A stretch of 64,000 bases of DNA, taken from Eulemur rufifrons (Eukaryota > Chordata > Mammalia > Primates > Lemuridae). Location of the stretch: NCBI RefSeq assembly GCF_041146395.1, contig NC_091008.1, forward strand, positions 7,453,501 through 7,517,500. The letters are read 5' to 3'. The notes under the pieces are model-generated. The model searched no databases. It was not told where the DNA came from and worked only from the letters and a program-made list of their open reading frames with translations. The number at the start of each line of letters is the position of its first letter. Position 1 is the stretch's first letter. The position numbers and the translations under genes are program-made. This document shows, piece by piece, positions 24,867 to 34,741 of the stretch.

Positions 24867-25333
24867 GTTGTTGCAGAGGATACCCCAATAAAGGGAGGAA
24901 AGACCCCTGAACTCGCCAAGTGGGTTCTTGGCTTCACACCGGAAAGAATTCGAGAGCCAGCCAAAATATCCCCGGCAGTTCATTGAGAGACAGACAGACA
25001 ACAGATCCTACTCCACAGACATTGCCTGAAGAAGGGGCAATGGTAACGTTTTTAAATGTTCAAAAACCTCGTTAGGAAATAGCCTTAAGTGACCAGCATT
25101 GCCTTGAGATCAGGCCGTAAAGGTTAATCATAAACTGCTTTCACAGGAAGGTGAGCACAGTTTGTAAGGCATCCAGCTTAGTAATTCATCCCTCCTCGAG
25201 TGGTCCCCGCTGAGGACCTCCTGGTGCAGCAGGTCAGGGTCTGCTCCCGGCCACAGTGGCTGCACCTAGGCTCTCCTGACCCTCCTTTTCTGCCTTACTC
25301 CTGGGTTACAGTCATCTTCACGCCGTGGCCGCT
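24867..25333. mobile_element. Insertion in an Alu, LTR-like, unclassified
   Basis: A 467-bp segment that interrupts one Alu (24640-24866 resumes at 25334). It starts near TGTTGCAGAGGATACC, contains CCAATAAAGG, GGAAAGAATTCGAGAGCCAG and GACAGACAGACAAC, and is richer in CpG than its surroundings. Size and AATTCGAG-type motifs suggest a solo LTR, but I see no clean TG...CA ends or target duplication. Confidence 0.45.
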
Positions 25334-25365
25334 CAAAGTGCTGGGATAGTAGGTGTACTTGCTGC
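25334..25365 (-). mobile_element. Resumed end of the interrupted Alu
   Basis: GCTCAAAGTGCTGGGATAGT is the part of the Alu expected right after the CCTCAAG where the copy breaks at 24866. Confidence 0.8.
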
Positions 25366-25420
25366 ATCCTGGCAGAGATGCCATAGCTCTTACTGGCTTC
25401 CTTTGCTAAGGTGTTTCAAG

Positions 25421-25507
25421 GAAGAGACGAGCTCAGAAAGAACTGCCCAGTTTTCAAGCCAGACAGAAAATGATAGAATCCAAACACTTGGAGTAAAAAA
25501 AAAATAG
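25421..25507 (+). CDS. Terminal coding exon of unrecognised spliced gene (4th detected)
   Basis: Follows the acceptor-like CTTCCTTTGCTAAGGTGTTTCAAG. In phase 0, which is what the exon ending at 19136 requires, it reads EETSSERTAQFSSQTENDR then IQTLGVKKK and stops at TAG (25505-25507). Ser/Thr/Gln/Glu-rich with a lysine-rich end, as in a disordered C-terminus. An alternative acceptor (CTAAG at 25410) would put it out of phase with the previous exon. It sits only about 60 bp from Alu and LTR-like insertions, so the 6.3-kb intron before it is mostly mobile DNA. Confidence 0.5.
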   Translation, partial: EETSSERTAQFSSQTENDRIQTLGVKKK

Positions 25508-26245
25508 TGGAAATTCAACCGCTTCCAGTTCCCTAGTGAGGCCCCAAAGTCCCAGGATGACTTTTTAGTTGAACAACATGACTTGGTTTTATGGCAAACA
25601 CTAGATTAACGGAGGGTGGGCAGGGGGTGGGGGTGGGGTGTGGAAAAGAGAAAGACCTGAGAATTATACACGGACTCAGATGCAATAGAAGCCAGTCAAG
25701 GTTCTGAAGAACTTGCATTGTCAAGAAATCCAAAATACCAGAGGAAAACACCTTTGATTGTTTGAGCTATAAAATCACCGTTTTGCTTGCAAACTTTTGG
25801 TTACACTCATTTCAGCTGTGGCCAAAGGGAATCCTTGAACAATAAGAACTCCCACAGGGAAAGGGCCGAGGAGGAAAAGGGACAAAGGGATCACTTGCAG
25901 AGAGCGGAATTAAAGTTTACTCCAGTAACTTACCCTCTCTCCGGGGTCGGGGGCTTCAGAGGGCTCGGCACACAGGATTTCAGGATTGCTGCGGACTAGC
26001 GAACACTGAGTGTCTCAGGATCCCTTTGGGGAATGGGAGTTTTAATTGCAGTTACCCCATCTCTCCCCACTTTTGTATACGGAGCAAGCCCATAAGCAAA
26101 CTCCAACCTCCCTCTTCTCACCTGCTTGCCCGACACAGGCCTGCTGGGGCGGGGGGGGGGGGTGTCCCAGCCCCAGGAGGTGGAGTGTCTGACAACCCGC
26201 ACGGGATTATGACACGAACCAGGAATAAATCTTTATCGGGCTAAA
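25508..26245 (+). other. Probable 3' UTR, overlapping LTR-like sequence
   Basis: Downstream of the TAG at 25505 the candidate polyadenylation signals are ATTAAA at about 25910 and AATAAA at about 26223. From about 25890 to 26200 the sequence is CpG-containing with a G-run (26147-26162). On the minus strand it starts TGTCAGACACTCC, so part could be a solo LTR instead. Confidence 0.3.
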
Positions 26246-26504
26246 CGACTGAGACTTTTTGCTGCAACACTGATCGCAAATGTTCATTATGACAACACTT
26301 AGACAACTCTGAATGGTACAGGGGCTATTCCATTGTTCTACACATGAGGAATTCAACGAAGGCAATTGCGGAAATAAGAAGAAATACACATTTTAGAGGT
26401 AGAATCAATAATCTGTCACAGACCTGTGGGATGTGAGAGGAGAATGAGGGAGAGCAAGGAGTCTGGGATGAGTTCTAGATTTTTAACTTGGGTTGAAGTG
26501 GGTG

Positions 26505-26565
26505 GAGTTCTGGGTGGCACCCGGAACAATCCGGAACAACACAGAACAACCCAGAACCACCCAGC
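26505..26565. repeat. Short degenerate tandem repeat
   Basis: About five imperfect copies of a 10-11-bp unit of the form CCGGAACAAC / CCAGAACCAC. Confidence 0.7.
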
Positions 26566-26989
26566 GATGTCCAAAAGGCAGGAACAACGTGCAGGCTAAG
26601 AGCTGGGGACAGAGGTGTGAGGAGGAGGCACAGATAGGGTAAGCATCGGCTTACGGGTGATGGGTGTAGCCACGGGGAAGGAGGAGAGCTGGATGCAATT
26701 TGTTGGAGAGAGTTCAAAGGGAAAAGAGCACAGAGGTCATTTATAGTTAACAGCAGAGAAAGTAGACTCTGCAAAAAAGTGAAAACGAACACCCAGAAAG
26801 GAATAAAAACAGCAGAAAAGTATAGATCACAGAAACCAGACGAGAAAACATTTGAAGAATTGTGAAACAGTAAAGAACCAAATATCGTAAAGGGGTCAAA
26901 TTATGGTAAGAGCTAAATATTTATGAGATTTTAAAATGAAGAGAATATGGGTGACATTCACAGAGATCATTTCAATGGAGCATTGATGT

Positions 26990-27150
26990 CAAATTCAGAT
27001 TCCTGTGTAATATGTGTCTTTTAATTTTAGAGATGAAAAAACAGACTGAGAAGGATTACATCTTGATCATGGTCAACAGCAAATCTTGGAGCCTGGCTTT
27101 GAATTCTTGCCTATCCAATACCACAACCCATGTGCTTCTGCTCTGCGAAA
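26990..27150 (-). repeat. MIR SINE, diverged
   Basis: Inverted MIR layout: TTAGAGATGAAAAAACAGAC, TGGAGCCTGGCTTTGAATTC, ACCACAACCCATGTGCTTCT. Confidence 0.6.
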
Positions 27151-28956
<1,806 letters not shown>

Positions 28957-29143
28957 AAGATCTGTTATTTTTAAGTTGCACATGTGGATTTTTGTAACCC
29001 ATAAATAGGAAAATATATCTATCATGTATCCATTACACAGGATGTAACACAGTAATGTGATATGTTCTACATTTTAAGAGATACTACTTTTTAATGCACA
29101 CTGCCACATAGAAAATTTAAAAAAAAAAAAAAACAAAAAAAGT

Positions 29144-29387
29144 TTATGGGGGGAAAATCCCCCAAAACTCTAACTTTATTTTTGTTTTTAAGTTTATTTC
29201 TATAGCACTTTTAAAACATTTTGTTTGGTGGTTCTCATCAATAATAATTCTATCAATTAAATTCAGAAGATCCAAAGCCTTCTGCTTATGAAGTTGAGTA
29301 TCTGAAGAGGTATAGATTTCTGGTGAATATTTTCCAGAATCTAATATATGCTGGAGGGACAGTGTCACAACTTCTGGAATCTCAGGA
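29144..29387 (-). CDS. Candidate terminal exon, minus strand, unrecognised
   Basis: On the minus strand a strong acceptor (TTTTTGTTGTCTCTG, then TAAATGTGTTACAG) precedes an open frame of about 80 codons that begins PEIPEVVTLSLQHILDSG and includes QKALDLLNLIDRIIIDENHQ before a stop at 29144. It looks amphipathic and protein-like. An AATAAA is within the frame near its end. The nearest upstream donor-bounded candidate (29735-29768) does not join in phase. It could be the end of a gene convergent with the plus-strand gene, a decayed copy, or chance. Confidence 0.35.
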
Positions 29388-29599
29388 CTGTAACACATTT
29401 ACAGAGACAACAAAAATAGAAAACTCACACATTGATTTTAAGTCATATTTTCTGAAATTATAAAATAATAAGCATGTTTATACACAGACGAAAAAATGCT
29501 AAAACTCTGGTTTTTAAAATTAGGATAGTGGCTGTCTTTCATGGTCATCAGTTATATACAGGAAAGTCAAATCAAACAAATATTTAGTAATTTTATAAT

Positions 29600-29690
29600 A
29601 CTGATTTTATTCATTCATTTATCGAACAAATATCAATTATTTACTTTGTGACAAGGTGCCATACCTATACCCCTGGGTGCATAATGATGG
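29600..29690 (-). repeat. L2-like fragment
   Basis: ATTCATTTATCGAACAAATA, then TATTTACTTTGTGACAAGGT is the inverted L2 3'-terminal layout. Confidence 0.5.
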
Positions 29691-30471
29691 CTTAACCACT
29701 GAATACTTTCTGAAACTTCAGGACTGATTCTTACCGTCACTATGAAGGAGAACCACTTGGTGCACTGACTGAGCAAAAAAACAAAAAAAAGCAAACAAAA
29801 CAAAAACTCTGTATCAGTGAATTACAAAAACTACTATTTAACTAGGTTGGGACCAAAGGTTGTAAGAACTCTTGGCCACAATTATCTGAAAAGAACCCAA
29901 AATGTCAAGCTGACCTCTTAATGGTGACTGGGTGGATATCAAGGTTCAGTGGTTTGTTCCTGATGCTCATTCAAACATTTGGACATTTGTTCAATATTTA
30001 GCTAGAACCTTTTCTTCTCATGGGGTTTAGGAAAGTGTAAAGTTTGACTTGCTACAGAACATTCATGATTCTGTTTTTATCATATTGAACAAATAAAAAC
30101 AGTCCACATTTTAAACATATTTCCTTAAGTTCCTATGGGGTTAAAGGAGCATGACGCTATGTAGTTATATACGAGCCATCGCTGATAGCAAGAACTCTGC
30201 ACTGTGAACTCAGAACTGGAGCGACAGAAAATAAACAATATTGTGACAGTCTGTGACGTACTTTGTGAAAGAAAGAAATGACTTTCTTAAATGGTAGTGA
30301 CTGGGGCTGGAGCAGAGGTAGGGAAGAGGCAGAGCAGGACCTCTGCGAGGGGAGGTAATACATAAACTGCAATCTGAAGGACGAGGGGTTACAGGAAGAG
30401 CCAGAAAGAGCCAGAAAGAGGATCTTCTAGGTAAAGAGAAGAGAAAGTGTAGCAATAGGAAGTGAAGGCAA

Positions 30472-30763
30472 AGCCGGGCGCGGTGGCTCACGCCTGTAAT
30501 CCCAGCACTCTGGGAGGCCGAGGCGGGCGGATCGCTTGAGCTCAGGAGTTCGAGACCAGCCTGAGCAAGAGTGAGATCCTGTCTCTATTAATAATAGAAA
30601 AATCAGCCGGGTGTCGTGGTATGTGACTGTAGTCCCAGCTACTCAGGAGGCCGAGGCAGGAGGATCGCTTAAGCCCAGGAGTTTGGGGTTGCTGTGAGCA
30701 AGGCTGATGCCACGGCACTCTAGCCAGGGTGACAGAGCAAAACTCTCAAAAAAAAAAAAAAAA
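30472..30763 (+). mobile_element. Alu SINE with short linker
   Basis: Plus orientation, with flanking AGGAAGTGAA at 30458-30467 and 30764-30773. Unlike the other copies the linker lacks most of the extra A/T segment (reads AATAATAGAAAAATCAGCCG), so this is a deletion or an older subfamily. Confidence 0.93.
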
Positions 30764-30849
30764 AGGAAGTGAAAACACAAAAGCAACGTGTTGGTTAGGA
30801 AAAGGAAGGAGGATAGCTTAAACTCCCCTAGAAAGGATCTTTCTGACAT

Positions 30850-31255
30850 AAATGATTCCCTCTCGTGGATTGTACTCTGCTGTCAAAAAGGACAGCCTGG
30901 GTCCGGCTGTAGGAACCAACCATCCCCCAACCCCAAACGTGCTAAACAACCGGGTTTATTTCTCACTCACTCCACACGTCCACTGTGGGTCGGCCAGGTG
31001 CTCCACGCTGCCTCCTCCTCTCCCCAGGACCGAAGATGACCGAGCAGTCACTGTTGGGAGCTCGGTGATTTTGGTGACAGAGCAAAAAGGAAGAGCACGG
31101 CGAATTGTGAACGGGCTCTTAAAGGTTCCACACACGTCACTTCCACTCACACTTCATTGGCCAAAGCAGTGACTTATCTCAAGGCAGCAAGGAAGTGTCA
31201 CCCTCCAGCGTGCCTTCAAGAGGAGTCGAACCGGAAGTATCTACGAGCGGCAGGA
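30850..31255 (+). repeat. Old interspersed repeat, family unresolved
   Basis: GGGTTTATTTCTCACTCACT, CCACACACGTCACTTCCACT and CATTGGCCAAAGCAGTGACT in this order match the layout of a widespread old mammalian repeat. It may be the same family as 9425-9900. Confidence 0.4.
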
Positions 31256-31302
31256 ATATCTCCTAGAGGAGGTCTGTGACCAACCTGGAATTTCACGTCC
31301 GC

Positions 31303-31348
31303 GCGCGCGCGTGCGTGCGTGCGTGTGTGTGTGTGTGTGTGTGTGTGT
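31303..31348. repeat. (CG)n-(TGCG)n-(TG)n alternating tract
   Basis: About 46 bp of uninterrupted purine/pyrimidine alternation, CG-rich at the left and TG at the right. Known to favour Z-DNA. A shorter relative lies at 31533-31556. Confidence 0.9.
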
Positions 31349-32282
31349 TGGTCTACATGTGTCTCCAGGGAGAAGACCCATTGCTTTAATCAGATTTTCA
31401 AGGAATCTGTGACATAACAATGATAAAAAACCACTGGCCCAGTTGAGAACTGTCACGTAAACAGCTAATTGCTATACAAGGCAATTTGCAGCATGAGTTG
31501 AGAGGCTGAAATGATGAAAGAATTGTGTTTCTGTGTGTGCGTGCGCGCGTGTGCGCAGTGATTGGGAAAAAGTTGAATGCGTAGATCAAAAGGTAGAAGC
31601 CAAAGTACAGAGAGAGATGGATCAAAGACACCGAAGCGTGAGGGGAAATGAGTGTTGTAGGGAGGAACCCGGAGACCCCTGGGGAGATGGTGCCCAGTGC
31701 TCTACAGAGGTGTTCACTTTGGGGACTAGAAGAGATAACTCCACTCTGACTTAGGAGAAAGGGAGGGAGAAGGCAGGTGTCCTCGTGGGTCAGTCTGCCA
31801 GTGCAGGGGACAGAGAGAAGCTCTATTCTGTCGGTGACATATTAGCAAGGTCATCGGCTTGGAATGAGGGGATTGCAGAGCATGTTAACAGTCTGCAACA
31901 GCTGTAAGGGAAATCTGAAACAGAGCCGGCCGGGGACACATACAAAGACCGCCAGTAGCGCCGGAGGACCCAGCTGACGTGGGAAGACACGGATTTGTCG
32001 GAGCGCCAGTAAACGGAGCTATGTGATGTTTTTTCTGCCCATGCTCAGCTGCTTGGACCAGGAGCTGAGAAAGTTAATGATCGGACTGATCCAGGGCTGA
32101 ATCGGCAGGGCAGGTGCAGCGACATGTTTTGCTGATAATTTGAAGTTCGGGAGTCTCCGAATAGGCAAAAACACTAATTTTGCCTTTAATTTTATAATTT
32201 GGTCAATAATGGTGAAAAGGAGCCATATACCTGTCAACTGCAGTCATCCTTTATGAGTTGACATCCTTGCTCCCCATCCAGG
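31349..32282. other. Unassigned sequence left of the endogenous retrovirus
   Basis: No recognised repeat apart from the TG/CG patch at 31533-31556, and no supported ORF. Confidence 0.4.
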
Positions 32283-32645
32283 TGTGAGGAGGGAGCTCTG
32301 TGGCTACCGCGTGCTCCCGAGCGGGCTTTGGAAACTGGAAGAAAAGGCGAGTGTCAGGCAGGTCAGACAAGCTCTTTATCGTTGGAAGATACAGCAGCGG
32401 TGAAAAGCATGGCTGAGACCATGGCGAGCGCTTGTATATGGCTCTGAGCAACAGTGGCCACACGCCATGGGAAAGCACGATCACAGGGGCTCACACAGGA
32501 GATGACACCTTGGATACATGCGTGTGCTGACTCACGCCTCCCAGGAAGGCGGGCTAATGGGAGGCGGGCGGGAGAAAACACTGCAGCAGTCGTCTTAGTT
32601 TGGCCTAAGAAACCTGTTGTCGGTACAAATGCAATTTTCCTTACA
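32283..32645 (-). repeat. 3' LTR of the endogenous retrovirus
   Basis: On the minus strand it starts TGTAAGGAAAATTGCATTTG, directly after the polypurine tract, and ends CCTCACA. Compared with the other LTR the polyadenylation signal is mutated (GATAAA, plus TTTATC at 32375-32380) and the TATA box is altered (CATATACAAG). Confidence 0.85.
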
Positions 32646-32660
32646 TTCCACCCCCCTGGT
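32646..32660 (-). other. Polypurine tract
   Basis: Minus-strand ACCAGGGGGGTGGAA directly precedes the LTR start TG. This is the plus-strand primer site of reverse transcription and fixes the 3' LTR boundary. Confidence 0.85.
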
Positions 32661-32790
32661 AATAGGTTCCGCAGCTGACACACAAGCTTATAGGGAGGCC
32701 CCTTGGGCACAAAGGCCACAGCAACAATATAGGCAACAACACAGTAGGACCAGACCACAGCCAGCAGCTCAGCTCCTAACACCAGGAGGG
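32661..32790 (-). pseudogene. env-like C-terminal remnant
   Basis: Immediately upstream of the polypurine tract the minus strand reads a hydrophobic stretch (ELLAVVWSYCVVAYIVAVAF) followed by VPKGPPYKL, the position and character of a transmembrane-subunit membrane anchor and short tail. The rest of env is missing. The assignment rests on position and hydrophobicity only. Confidence 0.45.
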
Positions 32791-32971
32791 TCCAACACCA
32801 GGACGCGGAGAGACGTCCCCACCATTGCTGCAGCGGGTCTCCATTGACTGCTGGATGGCCTGTACCTCGCGGTCAACTTCCTTCAATGCAAAGGAGACAC
32901 CCTCCTGTGATCAGGTACATGCACGACATTCAGTGTGCACGACTGCGTATGTGCCCGCATTTTGCACAATG

Positions 32972-33290
32972 AATGCAACGGCCCCAACAGTTGCACCACG
33001 ACTGCAACGGCAGCAACAATTACACAACGAATGCAACGGCCGCAACAGTTGCACAACGACTGCAACGGCTGCAACAGTTGCACCATGAAGGCAACGGCCG
33101 CAACAGTTGCACCATGAAGGCAACGGCCGCAACAGTTGCACCATGACTGCAATAGCCGCAACAGTTGCACCATGAAGGCAACGGCCGCAACAGTTGCACC
33201 ATGACTGCAATAGCCGCAACAGTTGCACCATGAAGGCAATGGCTGCAACAGTTGCACCATGAACGCAATGGCCGCAACAGTTGGGCCAAG
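32972..33290 (-). repeat. 29-bp tandem array, 11 copies, derived from pol
   Basis: Eleven head-to-tail 29-bp units (plus-strand form GCAACGGCCGCAACAGTTGC flanked by AA[T/G] and ACCATG), with no spacers, plus a degenerate partial unit at about 32952-32971. The right-most unit (33262-33290) reads, on the minus strand, in frame with the pol block next to it (HLAQLLRPL), so it looks like the founder. Because 29 is not a multiple of 3, each frame cycles every 87 bp, and all three minus frames stay open across the array. Confidence 0.95.
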
Positions 33291-33565
33291 TGGGGAATGA
33301 AGACACGCCAGAACCCCAAGAGCCCCACAACCGCTTGTAACTGTTTCACCGCAGTGGGTCGGGGAAGGCTCGAATCTTATCTGTAACCGCCTCGGGGATC
33401 GCTTTTGTCTTACCTGACCGGACAGCGCCCGCCCGAGAATTTCGCCGACGAGCCAGGTCCCTGGAACTTGGAGTAGTTCACAGCCCAACCCCATTGTTCC
33501 GACGAGGTTTGAAGACTGGACGCGGCTTCTTCTAGATGGTTTCGGGTAGTTCTCTGGGTCGTTCT
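33291..33565 (-). pseudogene. pol-like remnant (reverse transcriptase C-terminal side)
   Basis: Minus-strand blocks GWAVNYSKFQGPG (about 33525-33480) and KQLQAVVGLLGFWRVFIPHL (about 33349-33290) are in the order found between the polymerase core and the thumb/connection of retroviral RT. The frame is broken between them (stop at about 33410). The second block runs directly into the tandem array; everything after it in pol is gone. Confidence 0.7.
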
Positions 33566-34440
33566 CTGGCGTCGTCTCACCCTGTGCGCGCGGCAGCCAC
33601 GAGCCATTCACGCAAGGAGCGGGCGCCCTCGCCACGACGACGACGACGGGTCTGCACCCTCCGCCTCAGGGAAGGACCGACAGTCATGGAAGCCAGTTGT
33701 GCCATCTCCCTTGGGGAGCACAGGACGCCGTCCGTCCCTTCATCCCATAAACGCAGCAACCAGGCAGGCAGGGTCTCCCCGGTCGCTGTCCGCAGAGTTC
33801 CCTCAGCTCCCTTAGCTCCCTCGGCTCCGCGAGGTGTCGCACAGCGAGAGACGCTACGTCACAGTACGGCGCATGCGCCGCCCAGCCCCGCCACGGGCTG
33901 CGCATGCTCCGTTCTCTGCTTTACGGCCAGGCGGGCTCTCGGCAGGGGGGAGGCCTCGTGCTCAGTCTCCGCCATATTTGCAGTTTCCTCAGCGTCCAAA
34001 GTCGGACCGCTCCTTAGCTCTCTGACTCCTGCAGGTGGGCTTCCAGAATTTTCCCTGTCTTTTATAACTCCCTCACCTGGGCTTCCCGCCCCAGGGTGTC
34101 CTCACGCTGCTCCCGAGGGCCGTGAGGAAGAGCCGCCCACCCGACCGGCGCTGCTCGCTCTCCGGGCTGCAGCGACTCCTCCGAGGCCCTCGAGGCCTTT
34201 TCCAGGGCGGCAGGGGTACGTTCCACCTGCGCCCACCGCGTGGCAGGGCCCACGACATGAGAACCGCTGCCGCTGGCTGCCACCAGCCCGTAGGAGACCA
34301 CATGTCCTGCCCTGCTGGGGTGGAGGGGACACTTATCCAGCTGTGTCCTGCCGGCTTCGCCACGTGTGCGGAGGGAGATCTGGGGCTGGCGCATGCTCCG
34401 TGCTTGGGCTCCGGCTTCGGAAATGCGAAGAAAAGGTGAG
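33340..34440. promoter_or_regulatory. CpG-rich core with NRF1, CRE-like and YY1-like motifs
   Basis: The densest CpG stretch in the window, overlapping the 5' half of the retrovirus. It carries GGCGCATGCGCC (33868-33879, palindromic NRF1-type), a second GCTGCGCATGCT at 33897-33908, TACGTCAC at about 33855-33862 (CRE-like) and CCGCCATATTT at 33969-33979 (YY1-like). In a silent, methylated repeat CpGs should have decayed, so this may be a CpG island or a young sequence. Confidence 0.5.
33577..33800 (-). pseudogene. gag-like remnant
   Basis: Minus-strand frame 33759-33577 reads MLRLWDEGTDGVLCSPREMA, then an Arg-rich segment VQTRRRRRGEG (a CGT/CGA run at 33638-33651). By position between the 5' LTR and the pol block, and its WD-containing start, it is plausibly a gag fragment. 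The link is inference. Confidence 0.35.
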
Positions 34441-34741
34441 TGGCAGCGGGCAGGTGACACAAGCTCTTTATTGTCGGGGTAGGAGGGTTGAGCAGCGGTG
34501 AAAAGCGTGGCCGAGACCATGGCGAGCACTTATATATGGCTCTGAGCAACAGTGGCAACGTGCCTCGGGTTAGCGCGATCACGTGGGCTCACAGTGCTAA
34601 CACCTGGGTTACCTGCGTGTGCGACTCACACCTGCCCGGAAGACCCGCTGGGGGGGGGGATGGGCCAGAAAACCCACTGCAGCAGCCATCTTAGTTTGGC
34701 CTAAGACACCTGTCGCCTGTACAAGTGCAATTTGCCTTGCA
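34365..34741 (-). repeat. 5' LTR of the endogenous retrovirus
   Basis: Minus strand runs TGCAAGGCAAATTGCACTTG (end at 34741) to CCGCACA. It keeps a TATA box (TATATAAG, plus 34527-34536) and an AATAAAGAGCTTG polyadenylation region (plus TTTATT at 34467-34472) in the normal U3-R order. The primer-binding site following it could not be assigned to a tRNA. Confidence 0.85.

Larger units (their letters stand above)
32283..34741 (-). mobile_element. Endogenous retrovirus, internally deleted, two LTRs
   Basis: A 2.46-kb minus-strand provirus. The LTRs at 32283-32645 and 34365-34741 share long blocks (for example CAGCGGTGAAAAGC and TATGGCTCTGAGCAACAGTG) and are roughly 80% alike by eye. A polypurine tract abuts the 3' LTR. 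The 1.7-kb interior keeps short gag-like, pol-like and env-like remnants in the expected order with large deletions and frame breaks, so nothing is functional. No matching target duplication was seen at the two outer ends. Confidence 0.85.

Noticed and set aside
29735..29768. 34-nt minus exon-like block with strong acceptor and donor
   Set aside because: Joining it to 29387 puts the downstream frame into early stops in all phases; no coding support.
32972..33290. CRISPR-like array
   Set aside because: Units are 29 bp but directly adjacent with no spacers, in a mammalian retrovirus.
32883..33635. 250-codon minus ORF with Cys/Trp repeats, and companion frames
   Set aside because: Created by the 29-bp tandem array and broken pol text; open frames follow from the stop-free unit.
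33536..34501. 321-codon plus-strand ORF, the longest in the window
   Set aside because: It lies antisense to a retrovirus in CpG-rich DNA, where stop codons are rare by composition. No recognised protein or splice signals.
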